Assembly: GCA_023230485.1 (NCBI GenBank)
Contig: JALNXG010000016.1
Location: 1 to 57,950, forward strand
Length of the DNA: 57,950 bases
From: Melioribacteraceae bacterium
GTDB lineage: Bacteria > Bacteroidota > Ignavibacteria > Ignavibacteriales > Melioribacteraceae
Direction of reading: 5' to 3'
The notes beneath the pieces were generated by a model, which had not been told where the DNA came from, did not search any database, and saw nothing but the letters and a program-made list of their open reading frames with translations. The position numbers were made by a program, and so were the translations under genes. Of the stretch, positions 44,201-50,921 are shown piece after piece; position 1 is the first letter of the stretch, and each line of letters opens with the position of its first letter.

Positions 44201-44831
44201 CGTTAAATTCACTAAAATTCATCTCGCCGACATTCTTAATATTCGGGACGATTAAAGAGCGTGTACCATCTCGTCTTGTGATATCAACAGCTATTCCCAA
44301 ATTGATGTAGCTTTTATTCACCATATTTGGCTTACCATCAATCAAAGCAAATGAGTTATTTACATTCGGAAACTCTTTTACTGCCTGAATAACTGCATAA
44401 GCAATTAAATGTGTAAAGGAAATTTTCTTTTGACCTTTTCTTAATAACTTTTCATTTATTAATAGTCTATTCTCTTCCAAAATTTTTACTGAAAAAGAGC
44501 GTAACGAAGTTGCAATCGGGATTTCCAAACTCCAGGTCATATTCTCAATTACTTTAGCTCCGACACCTGTAATTAATTTTAATGAATCGCCAGGCGACAT
44601 TGAATAATTAGGGGCTAACTTGATTCCTGATTTTTTCTCAGATTTATCTTCTAATTCTTTCTCTTCGGATTCATTATTAAATGAAGTTAATTGATCGAAA
44701 TATTCTCGCCAATAGTCTGTAACGGAGTTCCTATTTGATTGATATAATTCAAATAGATCGGCTACAAAACCGAAATTAAAACCAAAGTGATCGAATAAAC
44801 TTTTGTGATATTTTGAGAGGTCATTATTCAT
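41217..44831 (-). CDS. kgd: fused 2-oxoglutarate dehydrogenase E2-E1 (Kgd/OdhA type)
   Basis: 1204 residues. Residues 1-45 form the E1 N-terminal binding segment (FELYQSNRNSVTDYWREYF). Residues about 85-320 are the E2 succinyltransferase catalytic domain (IPIATSLRSFSVKILEENRL, ITNPGGIGTVSSTPRLMNGQ, catalytic STYDHRIIQG with His296). From about 335 on is E1, with ThDP motif GDG (628-630) to NN (661-662), GMAHRGRLNVL, and C-terminal EGQGPEHSSARIERFL. There is no lipoyl domain, as in mycobacterial Kgd, which borrows one from another E2. It oxidises 2-oxoglutarate to succinyl-CoA. Divergent from lysW. Confidence 0.95.
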   Translation of the reverse strand: MNNDLSKYHKSLFDHFGFNFGFVADLFELYQSNRNSVTDYWREYFDQLTSFNNESEEKELEDKSEKKSGIKLAPNYSMSPGDSLKLITGVGAKVIENMTWSLEIPIATSLRSFSVKILEENRLLINEKLLRKGQKKISFTHLIAYAVIQAVKEFPNVNNSFALIDGKPNMVNKSYINLGIAVDITRRDGTRSLIVPNIKNVGEMNFSEFNDEYNKLIEKARSGKLDPLDFQGTTLTITNPGGIGTVSSTPRLMNGQGCIIAIGAIDFPPEYKALTQNSIASLGIGKIMNISSTYDHRIIQGAESGEFLSKIDKLLLGENEFYESIFSSLHILQKPILWGQDLDSNNPFNKEAEAINKQSQIVLLINMYRVRGHLIAELNPLNQKTVYHPELDPTHFGFTIWDYDRYFISGNLQGLNSGTLREILKRVKNTYCGNIGVEYMHIQNPEEKLWLQTQMEPIENNYIFSPEWKKRIMEKLVIAEGFEHFLHTKFIGHKRFSLEGSETLIPCLDILLNDSAEENVEEIVLGMAHRGRLNVLSNVIGKSYEKIFSEFEDDIDPDSPQGTGDVKYHLGATGIYKTFSGKEIKVSISSNPSHLEFVNPVVEGIIRAKQTRNDDKERNKYLPVLIHGDGAFAGQGIVAETLNLSQLKGYGTGGTIHIIINNQIGFTTTPEEARSSPYATDVAKMIQSPIIHVNGDDPEAVLWAMRLAFMYRMKFNKDIVIDLIGYRRHGHNEGDDPVYTQPLMYKKIKEHPSVKEIYSEKTIKEKLFSPDEIENLDKMIYTRLEKSLDAEKKEGIPFSSEQSLAYSIEEKSSALRNNETKVSFEELSKIVEKITTFDASFSLNPKLKKHIEKRRKFLSGEVKTDWAFGEALAFGSILLEGKPIRLSGQDSVRGTFSQRHLVFTDINSEEEINPLNNIQEGQAKIEALDSLLSESAVLGFEYGYSITDPLALVMWEAQFGDFANGAQVIIDNFIVSSYTKWQLRNNVVLLLPHGYEGQGPEHSSARIERFLILAAEDNMRICYPTTPAQYFHLLRSQVHQANEKPLVIFTPKSLLRLPTAISEVEDFTEGKFNEIIIDKIEDADSIKNVIMTSGKIYYELKKHYDSNNIKDYLILRIEQYYPFPLEKLFKILKEYKNLENLIWVQEEPKNMGAWNFVFNKLYETVENKYTLKFAGRPESPSPASGSSKKYLKSQKEVIEKAFSY

Positions 44832-44930
44832 ATTTTATTTCTTTCATTTTTATGATAAACAAGAATCTAAAACTATTAGTTCAGTAAGATAATAATTTGG
44901 AATAATAAATGAATTATTATGAAAAAATAA

Positions 44931-44961
44931 TTGATAAAAAGAGAATAATAACATAATTTTG
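44931..44961 (+). promoter_or_regulatory. predicted promoter of lysW operon
   Basis: TTG (44931-44933), 20 nt, then a perfect TAATTTTG (44954-44961). It lies in the 157-base gap between the divergent kgd and lysW genes; the leader would be about 20-25 nt. This is the best promoter match in the window. Confidence 0.55.
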
Positions 44962-44988
44962 CAAATCAATAATTTATAAGGTTCAGAA

Positions 44989-45156
44989 ATGAAAGCAGAG
45001 TGCCCTGTTTGTGCAGCAACTATTGAATTATTAAAAGATGCAGTTGAGGGGGAATTACTTGAATGTCCTGATTGTGGAACTGAATTGGAAGTAATCAGTT
45101 TGAACCCTCCTACATTAGAAGAAGCACCGAAAGAAGAAGAAGATTGGGGGCAATAA
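44989..45156 (+). CDS. lysW: amino-group carrier protein LysW with C-terminal EDWGQ
   Basis: 55 residues. Zinc ribbon ligands are Cys5, Cys8, Cys26 and Cys29 (CPVC and CPDC), then the acidic tail KEEEDWGQ. LysW carries alpha-aminoadipate or glutamate on the gamma-carboxyl of its last Glu so that kinase, reductase and aminotransferase can act on the protected amino acid. Here the last codon is CAA (Gln, 45151-45153) directly before TAA, so the encoded tail lacks the attaching Glu. All other features (length, zinc sites, EDWG) are intact and the downstream genes are those of the pathway. The start codon follows AAGG about 9 nt upstream. Confidence 0.95.
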   Translation: MKAECPVCAATIELLKDAVEGELLECPDCGTELEVISLNPPTLEEAPKEEEDWGQ

Positions 45157-45157
45157 A

Positions 45158-46315
45158 TTGGTCTTAGTCCTTGATTCTACTCTACGGGAAGGAGAGCAAA
45201 CGCCCGGTGTTTATTTTGATAAACATATTAAATTAGCTATTGCAACTCTTTTAGATGAAATTGGAGTTGATATTATTGAAGCAGGGCATCCTACCGTTAC
45301 TCCCGAAATTCATGCTTCCGTAGAATCAATTGCTCAAAAAGGTTTTAAGTCTATCGTTGGAGCTCATTCACGTTCACTTAAATCGGATGTTGATCTAGCC
45401 CTTCAATGCGGAGTTAATTTTCTAGGTATTTTTTATTGTGTATCAGATGAAAGATTAACAACAGTTTTCAAAAAAGATTTATCAACCGCTATTTCGCAGA
45501 TCCAAGAAGTAATCTCTTATGCAAAATCAGTTAGACCAGATCTATTAATTCGTTACACACCTGAAGATACAGTCCGCTCGCAATTTGAAAACGTAATCAA
45601 TGCGGCTTCGGCTGCGGTTGAAGCCGGTGCTGATATTATTAGCGTTGCCGACACCACAGGTTATATGGTGCCCGGTACAAGCAGAAGTATGTACGATTAT
45701 ATATCACGCCTTAAAGATGAACTTTCAAAAAAAGGTCATAATCCTAAGATCGCAGTTCATTGCCATAATGATAGAGGTTTCGCTCTTGCTAATGCTTTAG
45801 AAGCATATAGAGCTGGTGCTGAGATTATAGATGCCGCAGTTCTCGGTCTTGGTGAAAGAGCAGGAATAGTTGATCTTGCTCAGTTACTTGTTGTCCTAAC
45901 GGCAGATTTTAATCACACAAAATGGGACTTAACAAAGCTTAAAGATTTATATGATTTAGTTAGTAAGCATTCACATGTACCAATTCCATCAAACTACCCT
46001 ATAATGGGTCAGAATGCTTTCACACATTGCGCAGGAGTTCATACACATGCCGCATCCGTTAATCCAATGCACTATGAAAGCTTAAGTCCTGAATTAGTCG
46101 GCAGAGAAAGAAAATTTGCATTAGATCATATGTCGGGCATTGCCTCCCTTAGATATGCACTTCAACTTATTCAAGAAGAAGACCATGGAAGCGAACTCGA
46201 AAACGATATCTTAAGAGAAGTAAAGTCTGTCGGTCAAAGAGGCAGAACTATCGATTTACCAGAATTGAAACACATTGTTGATTCCTGCAAACATCATAAG
46301 TCCTATAAGAACTGA
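45158..46315 (+). CDS. lysS: homocitrate synthase-like protein (DRE-TIM family)
   Basis: 385 residues with a TTG start one base after lysW. DRE-TIM metallolyase: DSTLREGEQTPGV (6-18; Asp6 metal ligand, Arg10), the HxH metal pair His201/His203 in AVHCHNDRGFALANALEAY, AVLGLGERAGIVDL, and the connecting segment NAFTHCAGVHTHAAS. Given LysW beside it, the most likely reaction is 2-oxoglutarate plus acetyl-CoA to homocitrate, first step of the aminoadipate route to lysine. Isopropylmalate or citramalate synthase are alternatives not excluded by sequence. The C-terminal LeuA regulatory domain is short or missing. Confidence 0.85.
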   Translation: MVLVLDSTLREGEQTPGVYFDKHIKLAIATLLDEIGVDIIEAGHPTVTPEIHASVESIAQKGFKSIVGAHSRSLKSDVDLALQCGVNFLGIFYCVSDERLTTVFKKDLSTAISQIQEVISYAKSVRPDLLIRYTPEDTVRSQFENVINAASAAVEAGADIISVADTTGYMVPGTSRSMYDYISRLKDELSKKGHNPKIAVHCHNDRGFALANALEAYRAGAEIIDAAVLGLGERAGIVDLAQLLVVLTADFNHTKWDLTKLKDLYDLVSKHSHVPIPSNYPIMGQNAFTHCAGVHTHAASVNPMHYESLSPELVGRERKFALDHMSGIASLRYALQLIQEEDHGSELENDILREVKSVGQRGRTIDLPELKHIVDSCKHHKSYKN

Positions 46316-46328
46316 TCTAATCAGTTCT
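46308..46328 (+). other. hairpin at the lysS stop, inside the operon
   Basis: A perfect 9-bp stem (AGAACTGAT 46308-46316, ATCAGTTCT 46320-46328) with a 3-nt loop includes the lysS stop codon. No T run follows, so it is not a usual terminator; it may protect or attenuate the message before lysX. Confidence 0.5.
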
Positions 46329-46366
46329 CCACCATAAATTTAAAATAATTTTTAATTGGAGAAGAA

Positions 46367-47215
46367 ATGAAAGTTGGATTGCTGCATTCACTTATACGTA
46401 AAGAAGAAAAATACTTAATTGAAGAATTTCAATCACGAAAGAATATTGAATTGGTATTACTTGATGATCGAAAAGCGGCTTTCAACATTGGCAAGGATAA
46501 ATTCGATCTTGATATAGTTGTAGAAAGATGTATAAATCACTCAAGAGCATTGCATGCATTAACGTTATATGAATCAGCCGGTATAACCTGTGTAAACTCT
46601 TCTCATGTTGCTACTGTATGTGGTGATAAACTTTTAACATCAGTAGCCCTTGCTAAGGAAGGAGTTCCACAGCCTGAAGTAAGAGTTGCATTTACTGAAG
46701 AATCAGCTCTTCAAACTATTGAGGAGATGGGCTATCCGGTTGTACTTAAACCTGCTGTTGGCTCTTGGGGAAGACTTCTTGCTAAAATAAATGATCGTGA
46801 TTCTGCCGAAGCTATTCTTGAACATAAAACTGTTCTCGGAAGTTATCATCATTCGATTTTTTATATCCAAAAATTTGTGGAGAAAAAGGGAAGAGATATT
46901 AGAAGCTTTGTTATTGGGGATAAATGTGTAGCTGCAATTTATAGAACTTCACCGCATTGGGTTACAAATACGGCAAGGGGCGGAGTAGCAACTAACTGCG
47001 AAATAACAGATGAGCTAAACGATATATCAGTGCGTGCTGCTAAAGCAGTCGGTGGCGGTATTGTGGCTATTGATGTTTTTGAAACTGGAAATGGTCTCGA
47101 AGTGAATGAAGTAAATTACACGATGGAATTTAAAAATTCGATCTCTACAACTGGTGTAAATATTCCAAAATTAATGGTCGATTATGTATTGCAAAAAGTT
47201 GAGGAATCGAAATGA
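46367..47215 (+). CDS. lysX: LysW ligase (ATP-grasp) LysX/ArgX
   Basis: 282 residues, typical LysX. RimK-like ATP-grasp ligase that joins the amino group of alpha-aminoadipate (or glutamate) to the gamma-carboxyl at the LysW C-terminus using ATP. Motifs: FDLDIVVERCINHSRALHAL, CVNSSHVATVCGDKLLTSVA, ATP-binding VVLKPAVGSWGRLLAKIND (125-143), GRDIRSFVIGDKCVAAIYR, NTARGGVATNCEI and metal-binding LEVNEVNYTMEFKNSI. It has a GGAG ribosome-binding site and overlaps lysY by 4 nt. Whether the substrate is aminoadipate, glutamate or both cannot be decided here. Confidence 0.93.
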   Translation: MKVGLLHSLIRKEEKYLIEEFQSRKNIELVLLDDRKAAFNIGKDKFDLDIVVERCINHSRALHALTLYESAGITCVNSSHVATVCGDKLLTSVALAKEGVPQPEVRVAFTEESALQTIEEMGYPVVLKPAVGSWGRLLAKINDRDSAEAILEHKTVLGSYHHSIFYIQKFVEKKGRDIRSFVIGDKCVAAIYRTSPHWVTNTARGGVATNCEITDELNDISVRAAKAVGGGIVAIDVFETGNGLEVNEVNYTMEFKNSISTTGVNIPKLMVDYVLQKVEESK

Positions 47216-48258
47216 ATAAAATAAAAGTCAGCATTGCCGGCGGTTCCGGATATACTGGCGGAGAATTGCTCCGTTTACTTTTATTCCATCCTAATATTGA
47301 AGTTGCACAAGTAACGTCCGAAGCAAATGTTGGGAAATTTATTTATAAGATTCATCCGAACCTTAGAAAATCTACTCAACTAAAATTTTCATCTATAAAT
47401 GAATTAGAAAAATGCGATCTTCTTTTTTTATGCCTTCCTCATGGAAGTTCTATGAATCGAATTGAAGAATTTAAAAATATTGCTGAACGGATTATTGATC
47501 TTAGCGGTGATTTTAGATTAAAAGATAAAGAAGAATTTAAGAAATGGTATCATCACGAACACACGAATCCTGCAATGCTAAATGAATTTGTATATGGCAT
47601 TCCAGAGCTTCACCGTGAAAAGATGAAAAATGCCAAGTTAATTTCGAGTGCAGGATGCAATGCCACAACATCAATACTAGCACTCTATCCTTTATATAAG
47701 GAAGGTCTGATAGAAGAAGATAGAACTGTTATTGAAGTAAAAGTTGGTTCAAGCGAAGGCGGAAATAAATCTTCTGATTCATCTCACCATCCTGAAAGAT
47801 CTGGTTCTGTACGCTCTTATATGCCTGTTCAGCATCGTCATACAGCAGAGATAATACAGGAACTAAGTTTTGGTAAAAAGATCGAAGTCCATTTTTCTGC
47901 AACGTCCATCGATATGGTTCGTGGTATCTTGGCTACCTGCCATGTATTTACAAAACAACCGCTCGAAGAAAAAGACTTATGGAAACTTTATAGAAAATAT
48001 TATAACGATGAACCATTCATTAGAATTGTAAAAGAAAATGAAGGTATCTACCGTTATCCTGAGCCAAAATTATTAATCGGTACTAACTATTGCGATATCG
48101 GATTTAAGAAAGATGAATTTTCTAATCGTTTTGTAATTATAGCATCGATTGATAACTTGATGAAGGGTGCAGCGGGACAGGCACTTCAAGCATTTAATTT
48201 GATGTATGGCTTCAATGAAACCACCGGATTAGAATTTCCCGGTTTTCACCCGATTTAA
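47212..48258 (+). CDS. lysY: LysW-aminoadipyl/glutamyl-phosphate reductase LysY (ArgC family)
   Basis: 348 residues. NADP-binding AGGSGYTGGELLRLL (9-23), catalytic Cys149 in SSAGCNATTSILAL, and the ArgC-type HRHTAEIIQE and DNLMKGAAGQALQAFN. It reduces the acyl phosphate made by LysZ on the LysW-bound substrate to the semialdehyde. The operon context rather than the domain distinguishes it from acetylglutamyl-phosphate reductase. ATGA overlap with lysX; the glutaminase gene begins one base after its stop. Confidence 0.93.
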   Translation: MNKIKVSIAGGSGYTGGELLRLLLFHPNIEVAQVTSEANVGKFIYKIHPNLRKSTQLKFSSINELEKCDLLFLCLPHGSSMNRIEEFKNIAERIIDLSGDFRLKDKEEFKKWYHHEHTNPAMLNEFVYGIPELHREKMKNAKLISSAGCNATTSILALYPLYKEGLIEEDRTVIEVKVGSSEGGNKSSDSSHHPERSGSVRSYMPVQHRHTAEIIQELSFGKKIEVHFSATSIDMVRGILATCHVFTKQPLEEKDLWKLYRKYYNDEPFIRIVKENEGIYRYPEPKLLIGTNYCDIGFKKDEFSNRFVIIASIDNLMKGAAGQALQAFNLMYGFNETTGLEFPGFHPI

Positions 48259-48259
48259 T

Positions 48260-48901
48260 ATGTGCCGTTTATTACTAGTTAAATCGAAAGAAAAATTTAA
48301 TCCGGCGGATTATCTAAAGCCATTTGCCCAGAGCTGTAAAGAGAGTAGGGAGTTCCAAGGGCACGGCTGGGGTGCTTCTTTCCTTGTTGAAAATAATTGG
48401 CAACACTATAAAAACATTAATCCTATTTGGGAAGACGACTTTTCAAAAGTTCCTCCGGCCAAATATCTCATGATTCATGCTCGTTCTGCATTTAAAGATC
48501 AAGGAATCGTAATAGAAAATAATATGCCATTTTATGATGATAGATATATCTTTATTTTTAATGGAGAACTTCAGGGAGTAAAAATTAAGGAAGAAGGACG
48601 CATCGGTGCAGAAAAAATCTTTAATTTTATAAAGCGTTTTTCTGGCAGTTCGATGTCAAAAGGATTAGAGAAAGGAGTTGAAATTATAAAAAAGAGAACT
48701 TCTTATTTACGAGCTATGAATATAATTATTGCCGAAAAAAATGCCGCTTATATTTCATCTAATTTTAGCGAAGACTCGGATTACTTCACATTAAATAAAT
48801 ATCAGTCCGATGACTTGACAATAGTTTCGTCAGAAAAATTTGACTCCGGACTTAATTGGCTTCCGATAAAAAATAATACATTAGAGGTATTAAAATGGTA
48901 A
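48260..48901 (+). CDS. stand-alone class II glutamine amidotransferase-like hydrolase in lys operon
   Basis: 213 residues. N-terminal nucleophile Cys2 (MCRLLLVK, exposed after Met removal), EFQGHGWGASF (31-41), MIHARSAF with Arg75, ENNMPF (86-91) and the oxyanion NGEL (101-104). This is the YafJ/EgtC-like class II GATase fold without any synthase or sugar-isomerase domain. It lies 1 nt after lysY and overlaps lysZ by 7 nt, so it is made with the pathway. Since LysW ends in Gln, the likely roles are removal of the side-chain amide from LysW or cleavage of the gamma-glutamyl product bond (EgtC cleaves a gamma-glutamyl amide). Both are inference. Confidence 0.85.
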   Translation: MCRLLLVKSKEKFNPADYLKPFAQSCKESREFQGHGWGASFLVENNWQHYKNINPIWEDDFSKVPPAKYLMIHARSAFKDQGIVIENNMPFYDDRYIFIFNGELQGVKIKEEGRIGAEKIFNFIKRFSGSSMSKGLEKGVEIIKKRTSYLRAMNIIIAEKNAAYISSNFSEDSDYFTLNKYQSDDLTIVSSEKFDSGLNWLPIKNNTLEVLKW

Positions 48902-49686
48902 TTGTAAAAATTGGCGGTGGCAAAGAGATTAATCTTAATGGGATTGCCGCCGACTTAAAAAATATTGATGATCAAGTAATAGTGGTTCTTGGTGCAAATT
49001 CTCTTCGTGATGATATTGCAAAAAAAATGGAATATGAAAAGAAAGTAATCACATCTATTTCCGGTTATGATAGCGTATTTTCGGATAGTAATACTATTGA
49101 TCTTATGATGATGGTATATGCAGGATTAAGGAGCAAACGTTTCGTAGAGCTTTGTCAGCAAAATGGTGCTAATGCTTTTGGATTCTCCGGCGTTGATGGA
49201 AAAATGATAGTCGGTAAAAGAAATACAGGAATAAGAATTAGAGAAAATGGAAAGACAAAAATCGTAAGAGATTTTTCAGGTAAACCGGCTTCTATAAATG
49301 GGGAAATGTTTAAGTATTTTCTCTCTAATAAAATTATTCCGGTTGTTACAGTTCCATTAATTGATGAAAATAATTTCGCAATAAATTCGGAAAATGATGA
49401 TGTAGTTTCGCTACTTCATTCTGCACTTAAAGCCGACAAAATTATTCAATTAATTGAAGCTCCGGGACTTCTTACAGATAAAAACGATCCATCAACTTTA
49501 ATAAAGGAGATATCTTCAAAAGAGATGATCGATTTTGAAAATAAAGTGGATGGAAGAATGAAAAGAAAAATCCATGCAATTAATAAATTATTTGAAGCAG
49601 GCGAAACTGAATTGATAATTACTGACGGTAGAGCTGAAACTCCGCTTACTAACGCATTAAATAAAATTGGGACTTGTATAAAATGA
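48895..49686 (+). CDS. lysZ: LysW-aminoadipate/glutamate kinase LysZ (ArgB family)
   Basis: 263 residues, amino-acid kinase fold. VIVKIGGGKEINLN forms the phosphate loop; the usual HGGG/HGG segment reads VVLGANSLRDD. The substrate region includes ANAFGFSGVDGKMIVGKRN and the nucleotide end is VDGRMKRKIHAINKLFEAG with ELIITDGRAETPL. It phosphorylates the side-chain carboxyl of the LysW-bound amino acid. It starts within the GATase stop and its own stop overlaps lysJ by 4 nt. The altered glycine loop is typical of LysZ-type rather than ArgB-type kinases, though not conclusive. Confidence 0.9.
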   Translation: MVIVKIGGGKEINLNGIAADLKNIDDQVIVVLGANSLRDDIAKKMEYEKKVITSISGYDSVFSDSNTIDLMMMVYAGLRSKRFVELCQQNGANAFGFSGVDGKMIVGKRNTGIRIRENGKTKIVRDFSGKPASINGEMFKYFLSNKIIPVVTVPLIDENNFAINSENDDVVSLLHSALKADKIIQLIEAPGLLTDKNDPSTLIKEISSKEMIDFENKVDGRMKRKIHAINKLFEAGETELIITDGRAETPLTNALNKIGTCIK

Positions 49687-50837
49687 GTGCTATTAAAGAA
49701 TTACAACAGAAATATGAATTAGAGGTATTCCCTAAAAGAGATGTAGTTTTAGTTAAGGGCAAAGGAGCGCATCTTTGGGATGAAGAGGGTAATGAGTATA
49801 TCGATTGTGCTGCCGGAATTGGTGTAGCAAGTATCGGTCATGCAAACCCGAAATTAGCCGAAGCATTGAAAAAACAGGCAGATACTTTAATTACATGCCC
49901 CGGAACATTTTATAATGATATGAAAGCAAAAGCATTAGAAAAACTAATCTCCGTAGCTCCTGAAGGAATGACGAAAGCTTATTTATGTAATTCAGGCACA
50001 GAAGCAGTGGAGACTGCAATTAAATTTGCAAGATACGTAACAAAGAAAAAAGGTTTTATTTCTGCTATGAAAGGATTCCATGGCAGAACTCTCGGTGCAT
50101 TAAGTGCTACCTATAAGATGGAATATCGTGAAGATTTTATGCCTCTAATAGAAGGATTCTCATTCGTTCCTTATAATAATTTTGAGAAATTAGAATCGGC
50201 AATTACAGAAGATACAGCAGGCATAATCCTTGAGCCAATTCAAGGCGAAGGAGGAATCAATATTGGTGATAAGGAATATTTCCAAAAAGTTCGTAAGCTT
50301 TGCGATGATAATAATATTATGTTGATTATTGATGAAATCCAAACCGGATTTTGCAGGACTGGCAAGTTCTTTGCCACCGAATATCTTGGTATTAAGCCTG
50401 ATATGATGACAGTTGCAAAAGCTATGGGTGGTGGTTTCCCTGTGGGTGCTACTCTATGCTCCGATAAAATTCAGATACCTCCGGGTAAACATGGTACTAC
50501 TTTTGGCGGAAACGCATTAGCTTGTTCGGCTGTGATAGCATCAATCGATTTTATGTTAGAAAATAAACTTGATAAAAAAGCTAATGAGCTTGGTGCTTAT
50601 TTCCTCGAGAAGATTTCGAAATACGAATTAAGCAAAGTAAGAGAAATTAGAATAAAAGGATTGATGATAGGAATAGAACTAAAAGAGAAAGTGCAACCAA
50701 TATTGCAAGAATTAATGAATAGAAAAATAGTTGCTCTTCCGGCAGGGAATACTGTATTAAGAATGCTCCCGCCATTGGTCATATCAAAAGAGGATATCGA
50801 TATTGTAGTAGAAAATTTGGCTGATGTATTAAAATAA
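49683..50837 (+). CDS. lysJ: LysW-aminoadipate semialdehyde/ornithine aminotransferase LysJ
   Basis: 384 residues from the ATG at 49683 (ATGA overlap with lysZ). Class III PLP aminotransferase of the ArgD/LysJ family: CNSGTEAVETAIKFAR (111-126) for phosphate, GFHGRTLGALSATYK, Asp217 in LIIDEIQTGFCRTG, and Schiff-base Lys246 in TVAKAMGGGFPVGA. It transfers an amino group to the LysW-bound semialdehyde, giving LysW-gamma-lysine or -ornithine. It is last in the tight lysX-to-lysJ run. No lysK hydrolase gene follows. Confidence 0.93.
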   Translation: MSAIKELQQKYELEVFPKRDVVLVKGKGAHLWDEEGNEYIDCAAGIGVASIGHANPKLAEALKKQADTLITCPGTFYNDMKAKALEKLISVAPEGMTKAYLCNSGTEAVETAIKFARYVTKKKGFISAMKGFHGRTLGALSATYKMEYREDFMPLIEGFSFVPYNNFEKLESAITEDTAGIILEPIQGEGGINIGDKEYFQKVRKLCDDNNIMLIIDEIQTGFCRTGKFFATEYLGIKPDMMTVAKAMGGGFPVGATLCSDKIQIPPGKHGTTFGGNALACSAVIASIDFMLENKLDKKANELGAYFLEKISKYELSKVREIRIKGLMIGIELKEKVQPILQELMNRKIVALPAGNTVLRMLPPLVISKEDIDIVVENLADVLK

Positions 50838-50858
50838 GAATTAACTAAAAAGTGGCTG

Positions 50859-50889
50859 TTTTATTTTATGATTATCTTATGTAAATTAT
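50859..50889 (+). promoter_or_regulatory. possible promoter of class I aminotransferase
   Basis: TTT (50859-50861), 20 nt, TAAATTAT (50882-50889). The spacing is right and the sequence match partial. It would allow the aminotransferase gene its own transcript after the lys operon. Confidence 0.25.
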
Positions 50890-50921
50890 GAGATATATTT
50901 ATCTAATTAAAAGAGGATAGA

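Noticed and set aside
45158..46315. leuA (isopropylmalate synthase) as the primary call
   Set aside because: No leuBCD nearby, and it starts one base after lysW; homocitrate synthase-like fits better, though not proven.
48260..48901. GATase as a truncated asparagine synthetase, GlmS or PurF
   Set aside because: It has a natural stop, tight operon overlaps on both sides and no trace of a synthase or isomerase domain downstream; it resembles free-standing YafJ/EgtC-like proteins.
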